Part shown: piece by piece, positions 1 through 12,748 of the stretch
Layout of the letters: the number at the start of each line of letters is the position of its first letter
How positions within the stretch are numbered: the stretch's first letter is position 1
Source: Enoplolaimus lenunculus
Lineage: Eukaryota > Nematoda > Enoplea > Enoplida > Thoracostomopsidae
Length of the DNA stretch: 64,000 nt
Reading direction: 5' to 3'
Assembly: GCA_030248215.1 (NCBI GenBank)
Contig: JASANG010000709.1
Coordinates: 1-64,000 of the forward strand
Notes under the pieces: model-generated
The model's input: only the letters and a program-made list of their open reading frames with translations
Databases searched by the model: none
Told to the model about the DNA's origin: nothing
Made by a program: the position numbers and the translations under genes

Positions 1-1900
1 GCCGGAACCGGCAGTCTGTAAAGCAAACAGATCAAATCTATAACAAACTAGACTGAAGTTAGTTTAATATAGTGAATCACAAAGTATTCAAATTGCAACC
101 GGAGATAGTAATGTCGTAGTTACAGCCGGAACCGGCAGTCAAAAAAGCAAACAGATCAAATCTATCACAAACTAGACTGAAGTTAGTTTAAAATAGTGAA
201 TCACAAAGTATTCAAATTGCAACCGGAGATAGAAAATGTCGTAGTTACAGCCGGAACCGGAAGTCTGTAAAACAAACAAATCAAATCTGTAGCAAACTAA
301 CTACACTGAAGTTTGTTTAAAATAGTGAATCACAAAGTATTCAAATTGCAACCGGAGATAGAAAATGTCGTAGTTACAGCCGGAACCGGCAGTCTGTAAA
401 GCAAACAGATCAAATCTATAACAAACTAGACTGAAGTTAGTTTAAAATAGTGAATCACAAAGTATTCAAATTGCAACCGGAGATAGAAAATGTCGTAGTT
501 ACAGCCGGAACCGGCAGTCTGTAAAGCAAACAGATCAAATCTATAACAAACTAGACTGAAGTTAGTTTAAAATAGTGAAATTGACAAAGTATTCAAATTG
601 CAACCGGAGATAGAAAATGTCGTAGTTACAACTGGAACCGGCAGTCTGTAAAGCAAACAGATCAAATCTATAACAAACTAGACTGAAGTTAGTTTAAAAT
701 AGTGAATCACAAAGTATTCAAATTGCAACCGGAGATAGAAAATGTCGTAGTTACAGCCGGAACCGGAAGTCTGTAAAACAAACAAATCAAATCTGTAACA
801 AACTACAATGAAGTTAGTTTAAAATAGTGAATCACAAAGTATTCAAATTGCAACCGCAGAATAGAAATGTTGAAAGTTATAACCGGAACCGGCAGTCTGT
901 AATAAAAAATATATTGAAAACCCAGACAATGTAGACTGAAGTTAGTTTAAAATAGTGAATCACAAAGTATTCAAATTGCAACCGGAGATAGATAAATGTT
1001 CGTAGTTACAGCCGGAACCGGCAGTCTGTAAAGCAAACAGATCAAATCTATAACAAACTATACTGAAGTTAGTTTAAAATAGTGAATCACAAATATTTCA
1101 AATTGCAACCGGAGATAGAAAATGTTGATGAACAGCCGGAACCGGCAGTCTGAAAAATAAACAGATCAAATCTATAACAAACTAGACTGAAGTTAGTTTA
1201 AATAGTGAATCACAAAATATTTCAAATTGCAACCGGAGATAGAAAATGTCGTAGTTACAACCGGAACTGGAAGTCTGTAAAGCAAACAGATCAAATCTAT
1301 AATAATGTACGACGAAGTTAGTTTAAAATAGTGAATCACAAAGTATTCAAATTGCAACCGGAGATAGAAAATGTCGTAGTTACAGCCGGAGCCGAAGTTG
1401 AAAATAAGAAATCAAATCTGTAGCAAACTAACTACACTGAAGTTTGTTTAAATAACTAATCACAAAAGTATTCAAATTGCAACCGGAGATAGAAAATGTC
1501 GTAGTTACAACCGGAACCGGCAGTCTGTAAAGCAAATATCAAATCTATAACAAACTAGATTAGTGTTTAATAGTGCAATCAAAGATTTCACTATGGAGAT
1601 AAAATGTTGTAGTTACAGCCGGAACCGGCTCTCTGTAAAGCAAACAGATCAAATCTATAACAAACTAGATGAAGTTAGTTTAAAATAGTGAATCACAAAG
1701 TATTCAACCAACCGGAGATAGACGTCGTAGTTACAGCCGGAACCGGAAGTCTGTAAAACAAACAAATCAAATCTATAACTAACTACACTGAAGTTTGTTT
1801 AAAAATAGTGAATCACAAAAAAGTATTCAAATTGCAACGGAGATAGAAAATGTCAGTTACACTGGAAATGCAGTTGTAAAGCAAACAGATCAAATCTATA
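1..1900. repeat. ~125 bp satellite, left arm
   Basis: About 15 head-to-tail units, each beginning CCGGAACCGGCAGTCTGTAA and containing TTGCAACCGGAGATAG. Two unit types alternate irregularly: one with AACTAGACTGAAG, one longer with AACTAACTACACTGAAG. Many single-base gaps and small deletions scatter through this arm, mostly at 840-1900. No coding potential is seen. The array runs off the left edge of the window. Confidence 0.97.
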
Positions 1901-4717
1901 ACTAACTTCAGTGTAGTTAGTTTGCTACAGATTTGATTTGTTTGTTTTACAGACTTCCGGTTCCGGCTGTAACTACTACATTTTCTATCTCCGGTTGCAA
2001 TTTGAATACTTTGTGATTCACTACTTTAAACTAACTTCAGTCTAGTTTGTTATAGATTTGATCTGTTTGCTTTACAGACTGCCGGTTCCGGCTGTAACTA
2101 CGACATTTTCTATCTCCGGTTGCAATTTGAATACTTTGTGATTCACTATTTAAACTAACTTCAGTCTAGTTTGTTATAGATTTGATCTGTTTGCTTTACA
2201 GACTGCCGGTTCCGGCTGTAACTACGACATTTTCTATCTCCGGTTGCAATTTGAATACTTTGTGATTCACTATTTTAAACAAACTTCAGTGTAGTTAGTT
2301 TGCTACAGATTTGATTTGTTTGTTTTACAGACTTCCGGTTCCGGCTGTAACTACGACATTTTCTATCTCCGGTTGCAATTTGAATACTTTGTGATTCACT
2401 ATTTTAAACTAACTTCAGTCTAGTTTGTTATAGATTTGATCTGTTTGCTTTACAGACTGCCGGTTCCGGCTGTAACTACGACATTTTCTATCTCCGGTTG
2501 CAATTTGAATACTTTGTGATTCACTATTTTAAACTAACTTCAGTCTAGTTTGTTATAGATTTGATCTGTTTGCTTTACAGACTGCCGGTTCCGGCTGTAA
2601 CTACGACATTTTCTATCTCCGGTTGCAATTTGAATACTTTGTGATTCACTATTTTAAACTAACTTCATTGTAGTTTGTTACAGATTTGATCTGTGTGCTT
2701 TACAGACTTCCAGTTCCGGTTGTAACTACGACATTTTCTATCTCCGGTTGCAATTTGAATACTTTGTGATTCACTATTTTAAACAAACTTCAGTGTAGTT
2801 AGTTTGCTACAGATTTGATTTGTTTGTTTTACAGACTTCCGGTTCCGGCTGTAATTACGACATTTTCTATCTCCGGTTGCAATTTGAATACTTTGTGATT
2901 CACTATTTTAAACTAACTTCAGTCTAGTTTGTTATAGATTTGATCTGTTTGTTTACAGACTGCCGGTTCCGGCTGTAACTACGACATTTTCTATCTCCGG
3001 TTGCAATTTGAATACTTTGTGATTCACTATTTTAAACAAACTTCAGGTAGTTATTCTACAGATTTGATTTGTTTGTTTTACAGACTTCCGGTTCCGGCTG
3101 TAACTACGACATTTTCTATCTCCGGTTGCAATTTGAATACTTTGTGATTCACTATTTTAAACTAACTTCAGTCTAGTTTGTTATAGATTTGATCTGTTTG
3201 CTTTACAGACTGCCGGTTCCGGCTGTAACTACGACATTTTCTATCTCCGGTTGCAATTTGAATACTTTGTGATTCACTATTTTAAACTAACTTCAGTCTA
3301 GTTTGTTATAGATTTGATCTGTTTGCTTTACAGACTGCCGGTTCCGGCTGTAACTACGACATTTTCTATCTCCGGTTGCAATTTGAATACTTTGTGATTC
3401 ACTATTTTAAACTAACTTCAGTCTAGTTTGTTATAGATTTGATCTGTTTGCTTTACAGACTGCCGGTTCCGGCTGTAACTACGACATTTTCTATCTCCGG
3501 TTGCAATTTGAATACTTTGTGATTCACTATTTTAAACAAACTTCAGTGTAGTTAGTTTGCTACAGATTTGATTTGTTTGTTTTACAGACTTCCGGTTCCG
3601 GCTGTAACTACGACATTTTCTATCTCCGGTTGCAATTTGAATACTTTGTGATTCACTATTTTAAACTAACTTCAGTCTAGTTTGTTATAGATTTGATCTG
3701 TTTGCTTTACAGACTGCCGGTTCCGGCTGTAACTACGACATTTTCTATCTCCGGTTGCAATTTGAATACTTTGTGATTCACTATTTTAAACTAACTTCAG
3801 TCTAGTTTGTTATAGATTTGATCTGTTTGCTTTACAGACTGCCGGTTCCGGCTGTAACTACGACATTTTCTATCTCCGGTTGCAATTTGAATACTTTGTG
3901 ATTCACTATTTTAAACAAACTTCAGTGTAGTTAGTTTGCTACAGATTTGATTTGTTTGTTTTACAGACTTCCGGTTCCGGCTGTAACTACGACATTTTCT
4001 ATCTCCGGTTGCAATTTGAATACTTTGTGATTCACTATTTTAAACTAACTTCAGTCTAGTTTGTTATAGATTTGATCTGTTTGCTTTACAGACTGCCGGT
4101 TCCGGCTGTAACTACGACATTTTCTATCTCCGGTTGCAATTTGAATACTTTGTGATTCACTATTTTAAACAAACTTCAGTGTAGTTAGTTTGCTACAGAT
4201 TTGATTTGTTTGTTTTACAGACTTCCGGTTCCGGCTGTAACTACGACATTTTCTATCTCCGGTTGCAATTTGAATACTTTGTGATTCACTATTTTAAACT
4301 AACTTCAGTCTAGTTTGTTATAGATTTGATCTGTTTGCTTTACAGACTGCCGGTTCCGGCTGTAACTACGACATTTTCTATCTCCGGTTGCAATTTGAAT
4401 ACTTTGTGATTCACTATTTTAAACTAACTTCAGTCTAGTTTGTTATAGATTTGATCTGTTTGCTTTACAGACTGCCGGTTCCGGCTGTAACTACGACATT
4501 TTCTATCTCCGGTTGCAATTTGAATACTTTGTGATTCACTATTTTAAACAAACTTCAGTGTAGTTAGTTTGCTACAGATTTGATTTGTTTGTTTTACAGA
4601 CTTCCGGTTCCGGCTGTAACTACGACATTTTCTATCTCCGGTTGCAATTTGAATACCTTGTGCTTCACTATTTTAAACTAATTTTAGTGTAGTTTGTTAT
4701 AGATTTGATCTGTTTGC
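1900..4717. repeat. ~125 bp satellite, right arm in inverted orientation
   Basis: The same satellite in reverse complement, about 22 units, very uniform (most units differ by zero to two bases). The switch is near 1900-1910, at ATAACTAACTTCAGTGTAG. The array ends abruptly at 4717 next to unrelated unique sequence. With the left arm it forms an inverted repeat with arms of at least 1.9 kb. Confidence 0.97.
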
Positions 4718-5230
4718 ACAATGAATTCGTCGAGGCTTATACATGTTAGCAAAAATCAATAGCTTCAAAATACTAACCGATCAGCGTAAGAAAATATTCA
4801 AATCAAATATATAATTCAGCTTTAAATAATAAATTTTAAATATTACGAAAACAGCGATAAAAACCAAATTTCGCAGCGTTAAACACGGCGGACTGGCACT
4901 AATAATCGCCTGTGGCATTTTGATATAAACCGGCACAACATTGACTATTAAGAAATTCAGTATACCACGAGAACTTTTTAACTTTAGTAAGTTACCCAAA
5001 TACTACCAGGCCTACCACGCGTTTGTTCTAGTAGGCCAGATAGTCTGTCCTCCCACTGCGTTAAAAACTACGCAAAAACTAACTGTCCGTGCAGTATCCA
5101 TCGCGTTCGCATAAATCCTTTACCACGTTGTTTGACATCTTTAGCAGTGAGTTTATCCGGTGGAAACGTTGATTTTTGAAGATATTTATTCCGAGGGAGA
5201 TCGTTACCGAAATACTAGAAATTAAGTTAA
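4718..5230. other. Unique non-coding flank of the satellite
   Basis: AT-rich sequence between the satellite end and the first MITE. No open frame with family resemblance and no repeat was recognised. Confidence 0.5.
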
Positions 5231-5885
5231 TGGTTCATATTCTCAAATATGCTGTAGTGGCCCGAATAAGAGGGGGGACTGATATTTGTTTAGCCTATCC
5301 AGAGGGTACCACCTTGTTACTCGGTTACGGACTGTTATTTATTTTTAACCCGCCCTCAGCCGTCCTTCGTTGCTGATATATATTCGGTATTGCAACTAAC
5401 CGTTGAATTAAACGTTTTTTGCCTTGCATCAAAGGCTTGAGTGATAGTGCAAGGTTACACTTTAGAATGTTATTTTCAAAACTTAAGTACACTTCAAGTT
5501 TTGAACTCAACTTTATTTGGTCTTGGAGTCATTTATGCGCTACAATTAGGGATAATTGTCATTTATGCACTCTAATTACGGTTTTGGGACTTTATCCGCT
5601 TATGGACTCTTATTAGGGATACGAACTCCTATGATCGGAGCTCAAAATGGAGGACCCATCTCTTATTTACCCCCCTCTTATTCGGGTCAATACAGTATAC
5701 GACGTCAATCAGCTATAGGTTTCCAAACTGACGAACTCCAACAATTGCGTAGATCAAAATTGGCACTGGAGTAGGACAAATCAAATGCGAAAAATGTGCT
5801 GAATAACCTGACCATTCACTGGTTAAACATAAAACTCTATCTTTATCTGGCAATAGGTGCTACACACATTTGAGAACACAGTCCC
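5231..5885. mobile_element. F-family MITE split by a nested E-family MITE
   Basis: The left end (CATATTCTCAAATATG, from 5236) and the right part (5697-5885, with CTATAGGTTTCCAAACTGACG) belong to the F family, whose intact copy is at 8848-9065. Between them lies an E-family element at 5252-5696. The host copy is otherwise colinear, so E inserted into F. Confidence 0.8.
5252..5696. mobile_element. E-family Tc1/mariner-like MITE, copy 1 (nested)
   Basis: The ends are CTGTAGTGGCCCGAATAAGA and the inverse TCTTATTCGGGTCAATACAG, about 445 bp apart. TA-type flanks and CAGT-type ends suggest a Tc1/mariner relative. No transposase frame. Short open frames inside it are chance. Confidence 0.8.
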
Positions 5886-5909
5886 TGATGTCATAGTATA
5901 TAGAAAACA

Positions 5910-5959
5910 GGAACAGTGCTACACGGCCTGTCGCGGAACAGTGCTACACGGCCTGTCGA
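5910..5959. repeat. Two-copy ~25 bp tandem duplication
   Basis: GAACAGTGCTACACGGCCTG is repeated twice back to back. Confidence 0.9.
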
Positions 5960-8847
5960 GTAGTCAATGACAGGGGCGTACACATAACGAGAGAGGATTG
6001 GTAAACCCCACGAAATTTTAAAAAAACACGGCTGTACATTTACCGGCTGTAGGAAAATTTGCAAGGTCAAAAATTATTCTCACTCGCTATACGCTCGTTC
6101 GCAAGTGAATTTTAAATATGATTATCCGTGTCCGAAATGAAATCCGACCTACACTCCTATTCAATGGAATATACCTATATATATATGAAAAACTTTTGGG
6201 GGGGGCTCCTCCATAGGGAGGGGGTGATTGCAATGGTACCCCACTGCACATAAATGCTGGCGCCCAAGAATTCTGCTTAGATCGGTCCAGTCAGCAAATA
6301 TATACAGGTGTACATGGCCATAGGGCACCCATGGCTTAGGAACATTAATTTTTGTATTTTAACAGCACTAAGCTAAGAGTACCTCAGTATGGAATTTGAC
6401 CCGACAAACCCCTTTGGATACCTCCTTGCTTATAGATGAATTGAAAATTACCTGAAACGCCGATTCCGCAACGTAGTCTCGGCCTGAAATACATATGTAA
6501 ACAATAGCCAAACGCAATTATAGCAGTAAACCAGAATACAAAATTTTTGTTTTTATCTCTTTTGCTGGTCTACAGGCTGGTCGACCCCGATCAGGCAAAT
6601 GAGTAAAAACATTTTACGCATAGAAGCAAATTTGCGCTCCGCCTGAAGCAGCAGTCTGTCTATTTATGTTCTGGTTTCATTGAGTAGATATTTAGATACT
6701 TACATGTCAGATGCTGCGTAAACCAAAACTCCGGGAAAGCCTATTTTGGAGACAGTCAATTTGACTCACCATTTTTTGCAAAGTACATTTACCTTTGAAA
6801 TCGTAAATTTTGCAACAATTTCCACTGCGAACAAAATAGATTGACGCAAGAGCCTGCAAAAAATTGATTTATCAAAATTTGATTAACACGTCGGTTTGCG
6901 GTACAGAAAAATAAAGGGGAAACAACCATCCCCCTTCAAATTATTAGTCATTTGTGTGAGGTAAATTCGCCGTCTTAATGAAATGTCGTTAATCTTAAAT
7001 ACCAATATTTAAATGGTTTTTTGCTTCAACCATAACCGATCGAAATTCCTAGATACTTCTCGTTTGAGAACAATAAAGCTATACTTACACGTGCAAGATT
7101 TTGCAGCAAGAACTCGCAGCTGCAACTTACCCGAGTTACTTGCAGCTGCAAGTATTTGCAAGGAAACATCATTTTCATTCTAAATCTTGATATGAATTTA
7201 TGATTAATTTGCAGCCGAGTCGGACATTACCCACGAGTACCTGCGGGTACTCGCGCTTAACCGCTGGTAAACGCGGGTCGGCTAAAGAATTTCAGGCGCG
7301 GGCATACCCGCAAGTAATCATTTTTATCACACTGGTAAACTTTTATAAGTTTTAAGGTGGAAAACCGGCGCTATTGCCTGTTTTATTTCTGGTCAGGTGC
7401 GGCCCGGTCGTTATTTAGCTGGGTTTGAAATTGTGTTGTTTTAGTAAACTTTCATTTTTAAAAATTTATTGAAGCTATTTTGCAAAACTTCATTAAAGCG
7501 CGAATCACCAGCGATCTTTAAAATACTGGTCGTGGGTAGATCTTTTTGCGCAATTATACCCGCGGGTAAAAATACTTGTTTGCGTGGGTAAAGCGTGGGT
7601 CGGATAAAAAAATCCTTACACAATTCCCACTCTGATTTGCAGACGACTGCAATAAAAGCATCAAGCACAAGCTGGCGTATATACTTCACGAATAAATTGC
7701 AGCTGCAAGTTATTCGAATAAATTTTTGGAAAACCTGCAGCTGCAATTTTCAGCTGCAACCGCTACCAAAGCATACAATTTGTGTTCTAATATTCGGTAC
7801 ATGTAAAAGTAGCCCAGTTACCATCCCCATAGACTGCGAAATATCAAACACTTTTGATATTTAAATTAATTCAAGCTTCTTGAATAAATTCCAGTTGTCC
7901 CATATTATTTCAAAAGCGCTCTTCGATTAGCCTATTAAAATACTGTTGCGACAAATTAAAGCGGCTTTCAACTGCGTTCACACGTGCCAATTAGCGAATA
8001 ATATGCAGCTGCAAGAACTTCAAAACAATTGAATATAATTGAGTGGAAATGGTATACATATTTTAACGGAACGTTTTAGTTCCATTCAAGTTGCCTCTCC
8101 ACTTTTGATCACGTTGTTTTGTCTCTGTATATTCAACGACAAATACTAAACATAATCTCTAAAATTGAAAAGATGCAAATTAATTTTTTTCGGATGCTTG
8201 AAAACAATGACAATCTTTAGCGTCAAGCCGTATTCGTACGTGCCAGTTTTGCAACAATAACTTGCACGTGCTACTTGCGTGTGCAAGTTCGGTAACAAAA
8301 CAGCTATGAAGTTCTTCCAGTCCACGCTGCAAGCAAATCACTGGAATTCATGTTATTAAATTTATTTGGCAGCCGTGAACGCTGTTGCTACGCAATTGAA
8401 TTCATTGCAACGGTGCTTCGGTTGTTAGCTGACTTGTAGCCGGCAATAAATTTTATCAAGTCATCTCGGTTGTGACAATTCTGATGTCCATAGTAATGAT
8501 TAAGCTATAGGTGTGGACGCACAGCGATCCTGGGATGGGAAATCCCATCCCGCACGAGGATGAGCCGAGTAACATAACTAGACCCTGCAGCCAATTCCGA
8601 TCAACCAAAACGGGTTCGACGCCGTAGATGGGTGGCTTAGACTTTAGTCTGGGGTAGTGGACCTTATAACAACGTTACAGTAAACGTAATCTTTACAATA
8701 TTATACCGTAAATCCATTTTCGTTTTTATCCTCGCTATCAGCAAACACAATACACGCGTCGTATGTCGGCAGATTTTCTGAATTTTTCAGCTTCCTAAAA
8801 ATTACACCTATTCTGTGGGTTTACGCAAGGTATCATTGGTTACAACA
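5960..8847. other. Gene-free, repeat-rich interval
   Basis: No supported gene. It holds the right half of a palindromic C-family MITE (6735-6785) and several GCAGCTGCAAG / CACGTGCAAG fragments of an O-family element (7077-7170, 7680-7760, 7970-8010, 8218-8300). It also holds copies of a repeat rich in ACCCGCGGGTAAA (7229-7430, 7548-7606). Open frames of 60-101 codons here overlap these repeats and match nothing I recognise. Confidence 0.6.
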
Positions 8848-9065
8848 GGGCCCATATTCTCAAATGCGTATAGCCCCTATCATCTATTAGCGATAGGTTT
8901 TCAAACTGACGAACATCTGCAGTTGCATTTCTCAATACTGGTACAGAAGTAGGGCAAATCAAACGCATATGTTCAGAGTTTCGAACCTCACCATGCGCTA
9001 GTTCCAAAGTTACAGGACCTATCGCCAACTGGTGATAGGTGCTACTTACATTTAAGAATACGGGC
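8848..9065. mobile_element. F-family MITE, intact reference copy
   Basis: About 218 bp with inverted ends: GGGCCCATATTCTCAAATG on the left and CATTTAAGAATACGGGC on the right. The inner ends also pair (CTATC..GATAG). Related copies lie at 5231-5885, 22772-22995, 25644-25853 and around 33225-33460. Confidence 0.85.
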
Positions 9066-9590
9066 TTAGGCCGCAACACAATTCACCCAAGGCCACCGAA
9101 GTGCGTCCTGGGGGCACCAGAGGAATAAAAGTGGCTGCGTTTCGATCGATAAAATATTCTGTGTTCCAAAATATATGTTCCATTCAGAAAATACACGCGC
9201 AACGGCATTGAAATCAACTCGGAGATAGACGATCTAGCGACTATTGTGGATTCAAAAGCGTTTTTCAAAAATGAGTTGATATTTGCATCTGCTACTTAGC
9301 CGAGATTTTATTTCAGAAGAGGATACAGAGTATAACATTGCAGCGGGCGAGAAATTTTTTACCTTTGCAGGTTATTCTGCAGCCTGTAAAAGTGCAATTT
9401 TCGAGTCTTTATAGATATTTCAGCGATATATTCTCTATTTATTTCTCCTTGTATGTGCCTGATTTGTTTCACAAACGTGTATGTATGACAAAAGATGTCT
9501 TTGAATTCCTGCCATCGTTTCATATACGTATCAATGACTGTTTGTATTATAGGCATGTAAAGCCACTAAAATTACTGATTATTGTGTGCT

Positions 9591-9775
9591 GGACCCATGT
9601 TAATATCAGCGGCGGAACGTTTTTCTGTGGGACTAGGAAAGAGTAAGCTTAAGCTTTAGACTAATGTTTTTCTTAGGCTTAGGCTTGGGTATAAGCTCAT
9701 TCTAATGCTTAGGCTTAGACTTAGACTTAGGTATATGCTTATAATACTGTTCCGCCCCTGTTTTTTACATAAGCC
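9591..9775. mobile_element. A-family MITE with TTAGGC-like array
   Basis: The ends resemble GG-CCCATGT and ACATAAGCC. The inside has GGGGCGGAAC-like subterminal pairs, AAGCTTAAGCTT, and (TTAGGC)n with variants. Non-autonomous. Confidence 0.8.
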
Positions 9776-11249
9776 GTGTGCTAATATAAATCATAATTTT
9801 AAAATATTCAGCCTAAAAACGTACAATGCAAGTTCTTTAATGCTCAACTTCGACTCCAAATGCGAACCAGTACAGTTTTGTAAATGCAACGCAACCAGTT
9901 CAGCTTTCCATTCGCAGATTTCTTTCACCATTTGGTTTACCCAATCGGATAAACGTGGATCGACCTGAAATACGAAGCTTTTTCAACCTGCCATATTTGA
10001 ACTAACTTGACTTTGTGGCAATTTTGGACAACGGCCGGCGGACTATGGCAATTTAATTCGGCATCGAACGGCGTACAATAGCCCTACAGGTCATTAAAAT
10101 CTACAGCTCTACCCTTACTCGAAAACTCTAATAACCGCAGTGGTTTCTGAATTTGAATATTCAAACGATACGCGTACAAGAATTATTACTAAATTTTAAA
10201 ACAAGAATGACAAACTAAACTAGCAACAAAACCATTAAAGCACGCACCTCATCAGCAAGTGTGCCAATATTGGCAGTGATTACTAACACTCGTGCATAAA
10301 CCATGTTAAGTATGCCTATTGTTTTTAGTAAAGTTTAACTGCATCACTAAAATTTGAAATTATTACCAAGGGTTACAGCAAATTACCTTATCCAGGGCCG
10401 TAGGCTAAGGCTATAAATAGGTTTATACTTACGCTTAGGTTTAGGCTTAGGCTTAGGCTAGGAATAGGTTTATACTTACGCTTAGGCTTAGGCTTCGGCT
10501 TAGGAATACGCTTATACTACTGTTCCGGCAATGTTCTATACATGGGCCTTGAACAGAAGCACATACGCGGGCGCAATATCTAATGCTGGAACAAAATTTG
10601 CGAGCAAAGAGAACGAGAAGCCAAATAAAGCCTGAACAACGGAATGAACCTGAACTGCGCGAAAACGCAAAATTGTTTGAAATCGCACGGTGGATCGGTG
10701 CTGTCAATTCCGACCAGTTACCAGCCCTCCAGTTTTGTGAGGGTTTCTGAACACTCGATAAACTAATTCGAGTTCGACCCTTCTTAGTGCAAGGGTCTAA
10801 ACAGAAAGTTAGGTAAAACAATGGCGAGCGAAATGAGCTAAAAGCCCCCACAGATTTTTAGTGCAAGCCGGCATAAAATATCGCAAAAATTGTTACAGTA
10901 AAAATGTTGGGGGCCCCATCATTGCGGGTTTAAGCCTTCCTGCTTCCCTAACGATTACCCTACCCCCACCTTCTCGCCCGCCCCCCAGATCAGCCACTGT
11001 ATTTCATATGATCCTCAAATTTCAGATAGTTCTTGTACCTGTTAGACAATAAGAATTTGGTGCAAGTTGCAAAAAGCTAATGTTATTCAATATAATAATA
11101 CAATTTGCAAAAGACACTGCGGGACGGAAGTTTAAAAACTTTTGATTATAGACTATAGAGAGGTGTCGGATTCATTTTTTCGAGGGTAGAGATCGCAGTT
11201 GTCTTTGTATTAAAAGCTCAACAAAACTTTACCACGGTATAGGATCGTT
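9776..11249. other. Gene-free interval containing another A-family copy (10396-10548)
   Basis: 10396-10548 is a TTAGGC-bearing element ending ACATGGGCC. The 132-codon minus-strand frame at 10453-10851 overlaps it and resembles nothing known. The remainder looks unique and non-coding. Confidence 0.6.
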
Positions 11250-11545
11250 GGCCTATGTATAGAACAGGGTCGGAACAGTAGTATAAGCTTATTCCTAAAA
11301 CTAAGCCTAAGCCTAAGCGTATTGATGAGCCTATTCCTAAGCTAAGCCTAAGCCTAAGCCTAAGCGTATGGATGAGCCTGTTCCTAAGCTAAGCCTAAGA
11401 ACTAAGCCTAAGCGTATGGATGAGCCTATTCCTAATCCTAAGCCTAAGCCTAAGCCTAAGCCTAAGTAAAAAAAATAGTCAAGCTTAAACTGACTTTATT
11501 ATAGCCCCTACGGAAAACAATCCGGCCCTGTTCTATACATGGGCC
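11250..11545. mobile_element. A-family MITE with expanded TTAGGC-type tandem array
   Basis: Ends GGCCTATGTATAGAACAGGG and CCCTGTTCTATACATGGGCC are clear inverted repeats. The middle carries about three ~55 bp tandem units of CCTAAGC arrays with GTATGGATGAGCC spacers. It is the longest copy. Confidence 0.92.
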
Positions 11546-12234
11546 GGAATTATTTATAGAAATACGTATAAACTCTATGCCTTAGCGTGGCAGAATCGCA
11601 GCGATTAGATGCACAACACAATCAACGCAAGCGACATCAACAAGAATCAGAGAGAAATAATAAACGACTCAATTCTACTGTCGAGTACTTCTGCACAGTG
11701 GCGGTTTGAGGAATTGCCGATGGAGGCGCGGGGTGGTAAATGTTATAAAACACAAAAATTGCAAGGTAGAAACCTTATCATTTTATCACCAAAAAATTTT
11801 GTGAGGTGAAGAAATTATAATGTAGGAGGGACCTTATCATTTTATCACCAAAATATTATCTAACGAGGAAAATTGTAATGTAATTTCTACCGATGAATGA
11901 GATCCGATCGCCGGGCTTACAGTCATTTGGCTCAGGTTCATTTCGGCCTCTATTGAAGTAAATTGAAAATTAAAACCAGTAAACAATTCGTAGAATTCTT
12001 ACTTAATATTACGTTGAGCATTAATATTGCAAAGTCAAACAAAAATACTACTGAACATCTTAAAAGTAATAAAAACATGACGCTGCTACAACATCAAATG
12101 TGGGGGGAAACGATACGCAATTTCAAGGTTAACTTGGCGATAAATCGTTACTTAAGCACACTCGATTATTTAATGTATTAAGGTAAAAATGAACAAAATG
12201 TAGTGTCTGTAGTCTAATTACTAATAGCAACTTA
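11546..12234. other. Gene-free interval
   Basis: A short imperfect tandem duplication (CCTTATCATTTTATCACCA, twice, 11771-11850) and a degraded GTGGCGGTTTGAGG end near 11698. No gene was recognised. Confidence 0.5.
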
Positions 12235-12418
12235 GGCCAATGTTACTTTTAATGATCGTTTGGTTATGCTAGGTATATTCTTAAGCCTAAACCTAAGCCT
12301 TACGACATAAATAAGTCTTAAACTAAGCCTAAACAAAAGCAAAAAATGCCTAAAACCCTATGCATATTCTATTTGAAACCAGCCGGCAAAACAACTGCCC
12401 CCTACAGTGACATGGGCC
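12235..12418. mobile_element. A-family MITE (TTAGGC type)
   Basis: Begins GGCCAATGTTACTTTTAATG and ends GTGACATGGGCC. The internal CCTAAACCTAAGCC runs are degraded. Confidence 0.82.
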
Positions 12419-12748
12419 AAAGTTGAAACGGCCCTGATGTGTAGTCTGAATACAACTAAATGTGAACGCTCCCGTTTTAACATGAAAATGAAATGGTAAT
12501 AAGAGCAGTTACATTTGAATGCCAATACATCCTTAATCAATATAGAACAACTGAATTAGTTCAGGTAAGTTCGAGATTACCAAATTTCACAAAAACGTGC
12601 AGTTTGTACGCTTTCAAGGTGCTCAAATTTAGCGGAAAAATACTCAAACTTTGCAAGTACTGCAAACACATTGACTATTTTAATTAATTAAACCAAGAGT
12701 GTATTGTACACAAAACTGCACGTTACCAGCGGGTTACGCGGGTACGGG

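Noticed and set aside
1-4717. CRISPR-like array
   Set aside because: Units are continuous ~125 bp tandem repeats with no unique spacers, in a eukaryotic context; it is a satellite.
10453-10851. 132-codon minus-strand open frame
   Set aside because: Its C-terminal part is translated TTAGGC-type MITE sequence.
11250-11545. A true telomere or chromosome end
   Set aside because: The TTAGGC tracts are short, interrupted and enclosed by inverted ends shared with many other copies.
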